From NCBI RefSeq assembly GCF_041261445.1, contig NZ_JBGCCU010000001.1, forward strand, positions 62,001 to 126,000: a DNA stretch of 64,000 nucleotides, read 5' to 3'. The stretch is from Catenulispora sp. EB89 (GTDB taxonomy: Bacteria; Actinomycetota; Actinomycetes; Streptomycetales; Catenulisporaceae). Below, piece by piece: positions 9,178 through 16,544 of the stretch. Each line of letters opens with the position of its first letter. Position 1 is the stretch's first letter. The notes under the pieces were generated by a model. It was not told the DNA's origin. It was given only the letters and a program-made list of their open reading frames with translations, and did not search any database. The translations under genes and the position numbers were made by a program.

Positions 9178-9960
9178 TCACCGCATGTAATCGCCGGCGT
9201 TGACGGCGAGCGACTGACCGGTCACCCCGCCGGCATACGGCGACACCATGTACACAGCTGCGTTCGCCACGTCGCCGTCGCTGGCCATTTCCGGCAACGC
9301 CATGCGATCGGTCAGTGACGCGACGATCTGCTCCTCGGCGATTTTTTGTGACGCGGCGGTCCACGCGACGTACCCCTGGACCATCGGCCCCCACATCCAC
9401 GACGGCACCACGGCGTTGACCCGGATGCGCCGCGGCCCGAGTTCCTTGGCCATGCCGTAGGTCGCGGACAGCAGGGCTCCCTTGGAGGCGGCGTAAGCGG
9501 CCTGCATCACCTCGGTCGCCGGCACCCACATCGACTGCGAAAGGATGTGGACGATGCCGGTGGTCCCGGCCTCGCGCGCCAGATGCGGGATCGCCGCCTT
9601 GCTGAGCTGCAGGGTGCCGACGACGTTGACCTCGTAGACGGCGCGCCAGTCGGCGAAGTCGGCGTCGCTGACGCCGCCGAAGACCTGGTCCATGGCCGCG
9701 ACGTTGATCAGGCCGTCGAGGCCGCCGAAGCGCTCGACGGCGAGGTCAACGAGCCGCAGGCAGTCGCTCTCGGAGGTGATGTCGGTCGGAGCGTGGGCGA
9801 CGCGCGCGGCGTCGAACTCGGCGGCCGCCTTGGCCAGCCGGCCTTCCGTGCGCGCCCCCAGCACCACGTTCGCGCCCTGGTCGTAGGCCGCCTGCGCGAC
9901 CTCCCGGCCGAGTCCGTCGCCGACCCCTGACACGATCACCGTCTTGCCTTGGAGCAACAT
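9178..9960 (-). CDS. SDR family oxidoreductase
   Basis: Short-chain dehydrogenase/reductase, 260 aa. The Rossmann turn is SGVGDGLG rather than the usual TGxxxGxG, with NVAAMDQ in place of NNAG and YAASK as the active-site Tyr/Lys. These deviations resemble steroid/aryl catabolic SDRs of actinobacteria. Start ATG 9960. An imperfect copy of the shared palindrome (TTCTGAT-N5-GTCAGAT) lies 31 bp upstream, so it probably belongs to the same regulon as the LLM/SDR operon at 2.4-6.2 kb. Confidence 0.9.
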   Translation of the reverse strand: MLLQGKTVIVSGVGDGLGREVAQAAYDQGANVVLGARTEGRLAKAAAEFDAARVAHAPTDITSESDCLRLVDLAVERFGGLDGLINVAAMDQVFGGVSDADFADWRAVYEVNVVGTLQLSKAAIPHLAREAGTTGIVHILSQSMWVPATEVMQAAYAASKGALLSATYGMAKELGPRRIRVNAVVPSWMWGPMVQGYVAWTAASQKIAEEQIVASLTDRMALPEMASDGDVANAAVYMVSPYAGGVTGQSLAVNAGDYMR

Positions 9961-9990
9961 GGGGAGCCTTTCGTGGGTGGTGGCGAGAGG

Positions 9991-10009
9991 TTCTGATGGT
10001 GCGTCAGAT
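9991..10009. promoter_or_regulatory. Imperfect copy of the shared palindromic operator
   Basis: TTCTGAT-GGTGC-GTCAGAT matches 12 of 14 arm positions of the operator at 5274 and has the same 5-base spacer, 31 bp upstream of the SDR start at 9960. Confidence 0.6.
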
Positions 10010-10072
10010 TAGGCGGGGCCGGGTGAGATCGCCAGAGTCGCCGGGCCCGGCGGCAATGCCCTGCGACACTGC

Positions 10073-10108
10073 TTGACACCTCGATTGTTCTAGATGTTCT
10101 ATAGCAAT
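10073..10108 (+). promoter_or_regulatory. GntR-gene promoter with overlapping imperfect dyad
   Basis: TTGACA at 10073-10078 and TTCTAT at 10097-10102 (18-base spacer). An imperfect dyad, ATTGTTCTAG...CTATAGCAAT, spans 10084-10108 and covers the spacer and -10. This is the expected autoregulatory site of the YtrA-like repressor that starts at 10129. Confidence 0.6.
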
Positions 10109-10128
10109 AGCTCGAAGGAGGCGGAAGC

Positions 10129-10515
10129 TTGCTCCTGACCGTGGAGCCCGACGGCGACGTGCCGATCTACCAGCAGCTGCGCGACCAGATCGTGGTGGCG
10201 GTGGCGGCCGGGACGCTGGTGGCGGGGGATTCGCTGCCGACGACACGGCAGCTGGCCGCCGATCTCGGGATCAACATGCACACCGTGAACAAGGCCTATG
10301 ACCTGTTGCGGCAGGAGGGCTTGATCCGGCTGGGCCGGCGGACCGGGGCGGTGGTGGCGCGGGGGCCGGGGGACGGGCCCGCTTCGGCTGCGGAGGTCGG
10401 CGATTGGGAGCGGAGGGCCCGGACGCTGCTGGCCGAGGGGTTCGCGAAGGGGATGGCGCCGCCGGACGTGCTGGAGCGGTGCCGGGCATTGCTCGCCGAG
10501 TTCGCCGGGCGATGA
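10129..10515 (+). CDS. GntR family (YtrA-like) transcriptional regulator
   Basis: 128 aa. N-terminal winged helix of the GntR type (PIYQQLRDQIVVAVAAGTL; LPTTRQLAADLGIN; YDLLRQEGLI) and only a short helical tail, as in the YtrA subfamily. Start TTG at 10129 is supported by a strong AAGGAGG seven bases upstream. It is followed after 51 bp by a DUF1648 membrane protein, the usual YtrA-type arrangement of repressor plus membrane protein. Autoregulation through the dyad at 10084-10108 is likely. Confidence 0.9.
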   Translation: MLLTVEPDGDVPIYQQLRDQIVVAVAAGTLVAGDSLPTTRQLAADLGINMHTVNKAYDLLRQEGLIRLGRRTGAVVARGPGDGPASAAEVGDWERRARTLLAEGFAKGMAPPDVLERCRALLAEFAGR

Positions 10516-10566
10516 GTTGAAGACACGCGTCACAGGCGCATCACACAGACGACACGGGAGACTCCG

Positions 10567-11679
10567 ATGCACGCCTCTGCCTTGCCCGCAGTGGTACCGG
10601 TCCTATTGATCGGGTTGCTGTCCCTGCTCACCCCGGCGCTGACGCCGCGGACCGTCCAGTTCGGGGTGCGGGTGCCGGCCGAGCGGGCAGGCGATCCGGT
10701 GGTGGCGGCCGCGCGGCGGACGTACCGGGGCGGGATCGGTGCGGTGACCGTCGTCGCGGTGCTGGTCGGGTTGTTCGTGGGAGCGGTGGGCGCGGCGGTG
10801 GCCGGGGCGGTGCTGGTCGAGCTCGTCGGGTCGGTGGCGGTGTATCTCGTGGCGCGGTCGCAGATCGCCACGGCCAAGCAGGACGGGCGCTGGTTCGAGG
10901 GACGCACGCAGATCACGGTCACCGACACGACGCTGCGCACCCGGCCCGAGCCGTTCCCGTGGCTGTGGACGCTGCCGGCGGTGGCGGTCACCGTGGGCAC
11001 GGCGATCGTCGGCGCGATCCGTTATCCGCACCTGCCGGACCGGCTCGTCTCGCACTACGACGCCGGCGGGCATCCGACGTCGTACACCGCCAAGACCTTC
11101 GTCTCGGCCTTCGGGCTGGTCGGGGTGCAGGTGGGGATCACCGTGCTGATCGTGGCGCTGGCCTGGGTCACCGCGCGGGGCAAGGCCGCACTGGACGCGC
11201 AGGACCCGCACGCGGCCGAGCGGCACCGGCGGTTCGTCGCGGCGATGACGCGCTGCCTGCTGGCGCTGGCGGCCGCGTCGGATCTGTCGATGTTCTTCGC
11301 GGCGCTGGCGATGTGGACCGTGATGGGAAGCACCGGCTTCTTTCCGGTGCTGCTCATCGCGCCGATCGCGGTGGCGACGGTGGCGCTGGTCGTGGTGACG
11401 GTGCGGGTCGGGCAGGGCGGTTCGCGGTTGCGGGTCGAGGGGGAGGGCGGGGGTGACGGCGGACGCGACGGGAGCCGCGGCGACGCCGTCAACCGCGACG
11501 ACGACCGTTACTGGAAGCTCGGCCTGCTCTACTACAACCACGACGACCCGTCGGTGTTCGTCCCGAAGCGGTTCGGCGTCGGCTGGACGATCAACTTCGC
11601 CCGGCCCGCGGGCACCGGGATGATCGTCGGTCTCTTGCTGATCCCGATCGTGCTGCCGCTGATCCTCGGGTCGCACTGA
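10567..11679 (+). CDS. DUF1648/DUF5808-type membrane protein
   Basis: 370 aa, multi-spanning. Hydrophobic segments are near residues 5-25, 57-75, 78-97 and 140-155 (DUF1648 core, followed by LPDRLVSHYDAGGHP), then further helices to about 285. A soluble stretch follows and the C-terminus shows the DUF5808 signature (YWKLGLLYYN; VPKRFGVGWTINFA) plus a last helix. ATG at 10567 has GGGAG upstream. It shares an operon with the GntR regulator. Related SdpI-like proteins take part in peptide-toxin signalling or immunity, but that role is only a family analogy here. Confidence 0.82.
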   Translation: MHASALPAVVPVLLIGLLSLLTPALTPRTVQFGVRVPAERAGDPVVAAARRTYRGGIGAVTVVAVLVGLFVGAVGAAVAGAVLVELVGSVAVYLVARSQIATAKQDGRWFEGRTQITVTDTTLRTRPEPFPWLWTLPAVAVTVGTAIVGAIRYPHLPDRLVSHYDAGGHPTSYTAKTFVSAFGLVGVQVGITVLIVALAWVTARGKAALDAQDPHAAERHRRFVAAMTRCLLALAAASDLSMFFAALAMWTVMGSTGFFPVLLIAPIAVATVALVVVTVRVGQGGSRLRVEGEGGGDGGRDGSRGDAVNRDDDRYWKLGLLYYNHDDPSVFVPKRFGVGWTINFARPAGTGMIVGLLLIPIVLPLILGSH

Positions 11680-11705
11680 GGGCCTTCCCGCCCCGAACTC
11701 CTCGA

Positions 11706-12539
11706 TCAGTGCAGTCCCTGCGCCGCCTTCACCCGCCCGACCTGGATCTCGGACAGGTGCGCGAGCGTCGCGCCCATCTGCTCCAGCGCCGTCTTGTCGT
11801 TCGTGACGGGTCCGACCAGGACCACCACCGAGACCGCCGTCCCGGCCTGGACCAGCAGCGCGGCCATGAGCACGGTCTTGCCGCCGACGGTCAGGTAGTT
11901 GATGTAGCCAGCCTGGCCCGCCTTCATCAGCTGCGGAACCGGGGCCGGCGCCATGGTCCCGGAGTTGCCGGAGATGGTCATGGTGAGGCTCTTGCACCCC
12001 TGCAGCCCGGTGGTCAGGTCGGCGACCAGCGCCTGCGCCTTGTCGGCGGACGGCAGCGCCAGCACCGAGTCCTGGATGACGTGGCCGGCCGAGGCCTTGT
12101 GCAGCTGCCGGTTCACCTCGGCGGTGGTGCCGTACTTCGTGGTCAGACCGTCCTCGGCGTCCACGAACGTCTGGCAGGCGGCGCCCCCGGTCTTCACGAC
12201 GTCCTGCGCGCTGGTGGTCGTGGGGTCGTCCTGCGAGGCGTCGTAGGTGTAGCCGGGATCGTCCTTGTCGGTGAGCAGGAGCTTGCCGATCTGGTCGGCG
12301 CTCAGCGTCGTCCCCGAAGCCCCGCCGGACGTCGCCGCCGACGTGGGCGGCGCGATCGACGTGTTCGGCACACCCCCGCCGGACGCCGGCGCCTTCGACC
12401 CGCCCGACGTCCCCGCCGCACCCGGCGCACTCGTCCCCGCCGCCGCACCGCCGATCTGCCCCGAACTGCTACAGGCGGCCGTCATCAGGGCGGCCGCGGT
12501 GAGGGCGGCGATGGAGCCGCCCTTGATCTTGTTGCGCAT
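11706..12539 (-). CDS. Secreted lipoprotein, unknown function
   Basis: 277 aa with a lipoprotein signal peptide (KKG-free basic start MRNKIKGG, hydrophobic core AALTAAALM, lipobox TAAC with Cys near 23). A Ser/Gly/Ala/Pro-rich linker to about residue 75 is followed by one globular domain with LLLTDKDDPGY and a pair of cysteines, similar in style to sensor/PknH-like extracellular domains of actinobacteria. It converges on the DUF1648 gene with a 26-bp gap. Function not identified. Confidence 0.8.
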   Translation of the reverse strand: MRNKIKGGSIAALTAAALMTAACSSSGQIGGAAAGTSAPGAAGTSGGSKAPASGGGVPNTSIAPPTSAATSGGASGTTLSADQIGKLLLTDKDDPGYTYDASQDDPTTTSAQDVVKTGGAACQTFVDAEDGLTTKYGTTAEVNRQLHKASAGHVIQDSVLALPSADKAQALVADLTTGLQGCKSLTMTISGNSGTMAPAPVPQLMKAGQAGYINYLTVGGKTVLMAALLVQAGTAVSVVVLVGPVTNDKTALEQMGATLAHLSEIQVGRVKAAQGLH

Positions 12540-12671
12540 GGTTTCCCCGTTCCCCGTGGTGACACGAAACGCGGTGCTCAGGCGTCCCCGGAGCGCCGCG
12601 CGTGGCTCGAAGATAGCAAGTCATGCGCACAGCAGGGACAGGTCTCGCCACCTCATGGCCGCCGTGCAACT

Positions 12672-12690
12672 ATCTGACGTATCGTCAGAT
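12672..12690. promoter_or_regulatory. Palindromic operator, duplicate copy
   Basis: ATCTGAC-GTATC-GTCAGAT with the same perfect 7-bp arms as at 5274 and identical to 14099-14117. This copy now faces an aberrant short frame. Confidence 0.65.
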
Positions 12691-12742
12691 CTCGCGGAAG
12701 CCCACACCTGGAGGCGCCATGGCGGAGCAGCAGGAGCACCCG
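12672..12742 (+). repeat. 71-bp direct repeat, left copy
   Basis: Identical over 71 bp to 14099-14169. It contains the palindromic operator, a GGAGG ribosome-binding site, an ATG and the first eight codons (MAEQQEHP) of the tandem-barrel gene found intact at 14146. The two copies flank a 1356-bp segment unlike its surroundings. Confidence 0.95.
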
Positions 12743-12940
12743 TGGTCTCCGCAATCGACGGCATGGCCGGGGTCGGCAAGGCTAAGTTCACATCGCCGAC
12801 GCTGTCCGGCAACGTGCGATCATCGAACGGTTCCGCGGCGCAGCACGCGGCGGTACCTCCGAAGTCCGGGCAAACGTCGCGCGCCCAAGCAGATAGCTCG
12901 CCGGACACTTATAGCTGTGACGCGCCACCTGGCCCGGTGA
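12719..12940 (+). pseudogene. Aberrant fusion frame from duplicated gene start
   Basis: The left repeat supplies ribosome-binding site, ATG and MAEQQEHP, then reads for 65 more codons into the inserted sequence before stopping. The arginine-rich downstream residues match no family I know. Best read as a by-product of the insertion and not a functional gene. Confidence 0.4.
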
Positions 12941-13180
12941 TCAGGTGGCCCCGGTTTGGATACCTGGAGCAACCACCAGGACGACCTCCGGTCGGCAATC
13001 GGCGCGGGGTTCGATACCGGGCCGATGGTCTGAGGCAGATCACCCGCTGCTGAACATTGCGACATGACTCGGTGGGTGATACCGCCGCCTATCGCTGACC
13101 AGCACTGCACTGGCGTTCGTGGCAGGTAGCACCGTTTGATTGCCCTTCCTGGCACCGACTTCATGAACGAGAGCCGTGAC
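12743..13180. other. Insert, left part: gene remnants, no intact gene
   Basis: 438 bp without a convincing gene. Its first 42 bases encode VVSAIDGMAGVGK in one frame, the P-loop of AfsR/SARP-type STAND (NB-ARC) ATPases. A few bases later another frame reads VHIADAVRQRAIIERF, plausibly the frameshifted continuation. The rest up to 13180 shows stops in all frames and lower GC than the flanks. It looks like debris from a rearrangement. Confidence 0.5.
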
Positions 13181-13906
13181 TCAAAGGTCTGGCCGCGGGC
13201 AACCGGCTGTAGCGTGGCGGCGTTCCTCCAACCAAAACATGTAGTCACGCAGGTGAGACTCCAAGTCCCCGTCGAGGTAGGCGATCAGGTCTCGCAACGC
13301 GGAGCCCGCATCTTCGTTGTCGGCATAGGACGTAGCCCATTCCCGGAGTCGCGCTCGTTCGCCCCACCAGGAGCGGATGTCCTGGACACTCCAGCGATCA
13401 TGTCCGTCCCATCCATAGCCCCTGAACGGATCAGACCATGCCGCGCGGAGGACTGACTCCACCTCCGTGGCCGTGCGCGGTTGCCGGAAGACGAACTCCT
13501 GGCCCGTCTCGTCAGTCAGGACATGGCGCCGGGCGACAGGAGGTCCGGCCTCACAAGTATCGGTGCCGGCGCCGTAGAACGGGCCGGGGACGTTCCGCCA
13601 GTTCCGCTCCTCCCACTGTCCCAGTAGGAACTTCTCCGGGGCGGGACGAACAACCGACCGGCCATCGGGGCCCCAAGGCTTCAGCAGCTCATGTGCGGCT
13701 CGCGCAGCCGGTATGGGGTCCCAGTAGTTCGAATCACTCGGCACGGAGCCATCCTGGCATTCGCTGTGCGCGGCGGTCAGCTGGCAGGCACCAGCTGTCA
13801 ACGCTTCGTGGAAAGTGCCCTCAGGGAGTTCCGGAGAATCAACCCCGGCATGCGGCGGCTCTGTGCGGACCGCCCAGTAGTGTGCAACTGATCCGTCTTC
13901 GTGCAA
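13181..13906 (-). CDS. Orphan hypothetical protein in inserted segment
   Basis: 241 aa from TTG 13906 (weak ribosome-binding site, so the true start is uncertain). The sequence is aromatic and charged (YGWDGHDRW; DIRSWWGERARLREW; YMFWLEERR), soluble, with no membrane segment. Codon choice is coding-like but less GC3-biased than the neighbours. It lies inside the 1.36-kb segment bounded by the 71-bp repeats. I do not recognise the family; a stand-alone immunity-like or accessory protein is possible but unproven. Confidence 0.6.
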   Translation of the reverse strand: MHEDGSVAHYWAVRTEPPHAGVDSPELPEGTFHEALTAGACQLTAAHSECQDGSVPSDSNYWDPIPAARAAHELLKPWGPDGRSVVRPAPEKFLLGQWEERNWRNVPGPFYGAGTDTCEAGPPVARRHVLTDETGQEFVFRQPRTATEVESVLRAAWSDPFRGYGWDGHDRWSVQDIRSWWGERARLREWATSYADNEDAGSALRDLIAYLDGDLESHLRDYMFWLEERRHATAGCPRPDL

Positions 13907-13951
13907 TCTGTACGGAGTCCGTCCTGAGGTTGATGTTGCTGGACACGCCGA

Positions 13952-14095
13952 CTACGGGACGCTTCTTGTGCTGAGCGATCCACGATTCCGGGCCCGCTCG
14001 GGTATCAGCACGCCATCCCATTCGGCGAGATCGATGTCATCGGCATAGAAAGGCACTCCGAACTGGGCTTTTGTGATGACTATGGCGTCGTTCAC
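13952..14095 (-). pseudogene. 47-aa truncated gene fragment at insert junction
   Basis: Reads VNDAIVITKAQFGVPFYADD... then DLAEWDGVLIPERARNRGSL and a stop, a well-formed protein-like segment. The frame is cut at 14098, exactly where the right 71-bp repeat begins, so the sequence looks like the tail of a gene whose front was lost in the rearrangement. The GTG at 14095 as start would be fortuitous. Family not recognised. Confidence 0.45.
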
Positions 14096-14098
14096 GGA

Positions 14099-14117
14099 AT
14101 CTGACGTATCGTCAGAT
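14099..14117. promoter_or_regulatory. Palindromic operator of the tandem-barrel gene
   Basis: ATCTGAC-GTATC-GTCAGAT, 28 bp upstream of the ATG at 14146; same arms as the operator between the SDR/LLM genes. Confidence 0.7.
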
Positions 14118-14169
14118 CTCGCGGAAGCCCACACCTGGAGGCGCCATGGCGGAGCAGCAGGAGCACCCG
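14099..14169 (+). repeat. 71-bp direct repeat, right copy
   Basis: Identical to 12672-12742; this copy continues into the intact tandem-barrel gene. Confidence 0.95.
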
Positions 14170-14997
14170 AAACGGGAGCCGAGTCCCTACAAGAAGCTCG
14201 CGAGCGAGGGGCCTTACGGGCCCGGCATCGGATCGGCTCTGATCACGATGGTGGAGCCGCATCCGGGACAGGAGCACGCCTACAATCGCTGGTACGAAGA
14301 TGATCACTACATCTCCGGCGCGATGTCCATGCCGTGGATGTTCGCCGGGCGGCGGTGGGTCGCCACGCGTCCGTTGCAGTTGCTGCGGTATCCCGCCGAC
14401 TCCGCTGTCGCGAGTCCCGTGACCGCCGGGGCCTATATCACCGTGTACTGGATCAACGAGGGCCGGTATCGGGATCATCTGGACTGGACCGTCGCGATCA
14501 ACCGGCGGCTGCTGCCGGACGGCCGGGTGTTCCAGGAGCGGACGCATGTCTTCACGTCGTTCCAGAACTACCTTGGCGTCGTCTACCGGGACGGGGACTC
14601 CGGTCCGCGTGACATCCATGCCCTGAACCACCCCTACGCGGGGCTCATCGTCGAGGTCTTCGACGCGGCGCCGGACCAGGATCCGGCGGCGCTGGCGGCC
14701 TGGCTCCGGGAGAAGCACCTGCCGGCGAAGTTGGAGGGTTCGCCGGTGGCGATGGCGACGGTCTTCGAGCCGATGCCGTTGCCCGGGACGACGCCGACCT
14801 ACGTGAAGGCGGTCGAGGGTGTCGGCAAGCGCATCACAGTGCTCTTCTTCACCGAGGCCGATCCCGCTGAGGACTGGGACCGGTTCGTCGGCGACGGGGC
14901 CGCCGTCGAGGCCTCGGGGCTGGGCCGGCTCGAGTTCGCCGGGCCGTTCATCCCGACGGTGCCCGGCACCGACGCGTACGTCGACCAGCTTCGCTGA
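14146..14997 (+). CDS. Tandem dimeric alpha/beta-barrel (EthD/DABB-like) protein
   Basis: 283 aa. It appears to hold two ferredoxin-like alpha/beta-barrel repeats. The first contains ITMVEPHPGQEHAYNRWYEDDHY, split here as ITMVEPHPGQ and YNRWYEDDHY, with a His-rich WYEDDH motif near residue 50. The second begins near residue 160 (GLIVEVFDAAPDQD; WLREKHLPAKLEG). Such proteins often bind polyketide, steroid or terpenoid-like ligands or act as small cofactor-free enzymes. ATG with GGAGG upstream. The operator at 14099 links it to the F420/LLM regulon. Specific activity unknown. Confidence 0.75.
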   Translation: MAEQQEHPKREPSPYKKLASEGPYGPGIGSALITMVEPHPGQEHAYNRWYEDDHYISGAMSMPWMFAGRRWVATRPLQLLRYPADSAVASPVTAGAYITVYWINEGRYRDHLDWTVAINRRLLPDGRVFQERTHVFTSFQNYLGVVYRDGDSGPRDIHALNHPYAGLIVEVFDAAPDQDPAALAAWLREKHLPAKLEGSPVAMATVFEPMPLPGTTPTYVKAVEGVGKRITVLFFTEADPAEDWDRFVGDGAAVEASGLGRLEFAGPFIPTVPGTDAYVDQLR

Positions 14998-15025
14998 CCG
15001 AGGCGGCGCCCCGGCCGGTGAACGA

Positions 15026-15055
15026 CGACGGCCACCGGAGAACCGGTGGCCGTCG
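15026..15055. terminator. Bidirectional hairpin terminator
   Basis: Perfect 13-bp GC-rich stem with AGAA loop (CGACGGCCACCGG at 15026-15038, partner 15043-15055) between convergent genes. Confidence 0.75.
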
Positions 15056-15075
15056 ATGTCAGCGTCAGCGTGCTG

Positions 15076-16473
15076 TCACAGGTCGCTGATCTTGATCGTC
15101 TGCTCGCCGAGCTTCGAGGCGAAGGCATTCCACTCGGAGACCACTTCGCCCTTGACCGAGCCCGCCTTGTCGCCGGCGCTGTTGCCCTTGTTGAAGTTGT
15201 CGTTCGAGCCGGGCTTGCCGGTGCAGCTCAGGTTGTCGTTGGCCCATGCCGCGTAGTCGTTCTCGGACTCCGCGGACAGCTGCCAGGCGTTGACCAGGTT
15301 CGCCTGCAGCTGCGTGCCGCCGGGCAGCTTGTCGACCGACAGCGGCTTCGTGCCGTCGGCCTGGGCCTGCCGCTTGGCGGCCACGTCGGAGAAGTCCGCT
15401 TTGTACGAGGCCACGTTCTTGCACTGCTGCACGCCGGAGATCGCCGCGTTGGCCTTCGAGCGCAGCTCGTGGCTCTGCGCGATGATCGTGAATATCGCGT
15501 CGGCCTGGGCCTTGGCCGCCGGGTCGACGCCGGGCGGCGCGGAGACGGTGGTGCTCGGCGGCGGGGTGTCGGGGGTCGTGGACTTGCCCGTGGCGCTCGG
15601 CTTGGCCTTGCCGCCTCCGCCGGAGAAGGCCACCGCGGCGACCACGATCAGCACCACGAACACGCCGACCGCGACCATGAGCGTGCGGTTGGACTGGCGG
15701 CGGTCCGGGCCGGTGGCCAGCAGCAGGTCCGGCTCGCCGGGGCCGCGGCCGCCGTGGTTCATGCCGCCGCCGTACATCTGCGGCTGCACCCGCGGTATGG
15801 CCTGGGTGTGCGACTCGGGGTTGACCGGGCCCTGCGCCTGCGCGGAGTAGCCGCCGGGGTCGTAGCCCCGGTTGGGCATCTGCTGCTGGCCGTAGCCGGT
15901 CTGGTCCTGGCCGTAGCCCGACTGATCCTGGCCGTAGCCGATCTGGTCCTGCGTCGGCGGCTGGTACACCGGCGCCTGGCGCCCGGTGGCGTCGGCCGGC
16001 GGCAGGGCCTGCGTCGGCTGCGGGCCCATCCCGGGGCCGGCCGAAGGCGGACCCGAGGCACCCGGCCCGCCGGGGCCGTTCGTCGCAGAGTTCTGCGAAT
16101 ACGACGGTCCCGAATAGCCCGCGGCTCCCGGCACCGACACACCTATCGTGCCCTGGTTGGGCATCAGCGAGTGCCGGTTGTCGACCGGCGCGTCTCGGAA
16201 CAGGTGGTCGAACTCGTTCGGGATCCCGCCCTGTGCGTGCTGCACCGGCGCCGGCTGGCCCGGCAGGCGCCAGGAGAAGCCGGAGGATTCGGGGATCGGT
16301 CCGCCCGGATAGCCGTCGTCTTCCGGCGGGGCGGGGGAGACGGCCTGGTGAGGCGTCTCGACAGGGGCGAATTGCGCGGTATGCGACATTCCCGCCTGGG
16401 CGGTCGCGGCATCCTCCGACGGCGCACGCCCACCCTCGGCTGTCGGCTCGCTTTCTTGCAGCGTCTCGTCCAT
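15076..16473 (-). CDS. Membrane-anchored protein with Q/G/P-rich cytoplasmic domain
   Basis: 465 aa. A low-complexity N-terminus of about 290 residues has tandem GYGQDQ repeats. One transmembrane helix follows near residue 290 (VAVGVFVVLIVVAAVAF), then a Thr/Pro linker and an extracellular domain of about 150 residues with two cysteines. The layout resembles actinobacterial envelope or signalling proteins of unknown role. Start ATG 16473 was preferred because upstream codons of the open frame run antisense-like into the next gene; the ribosome-binding site is weak. It lies 71 bp downstream of the HTH-TPR regulator and could be co-transcribed. Confidence 0.8.
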   Translation of the reverse strand: MDETLQESEPTAEGGRAPSEDAATAQAGMSHTAQFAPVETPHQAVSPAPPEDDGYPGGPIPESSGFSWRLPGQPAPVQHAQGGIPNEFDHLFRDAPVDNRHSLMPNQGTIGVSVPGAAGYSGPSYSQNSATNGPGGPGASGPPSAGPGMGPQPTQALPPADATGRQAPVYQPPTQDQIGYGQDQSGYGQDQTGYGQQQMPNRGYDPGGYSAQAQGPVNPESHTQAIPRVQPQMYGGGMNHGGRGPGEPDLLLATGPDRRQSNRTLMVAVGVFVVLIVVAAVAFSGGGGKAKPSATGKSTTPDTPPPSTTVSAPPGVDPAAKAQADAIFTIIAQSHELRSKANAAISGVQQCKNVASYKADFSDVAAKRQAQADGTKPLSVDKLPGGTQLQANLVNAWQLSAESENDYAAWANDNLSCTGKPGSNDNFNKGNSAGDKAGSVKGEVVSEWNAFASKLGEQTIKISDL

Positions 16474-16544
16474 AGGCGGGACCGAGCCTACCCGATCGGA
16501 CTTTCGATGCTTGACCACAACGCCGGACCCGATGGCACAGACGT

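Noticed and set aside
12672-14169. Insert considered as an insertion sequence
   Set aside because: No transposase, no terminal inverted repeats; 71-bp flanking repeats are far longer than IS target duplications.
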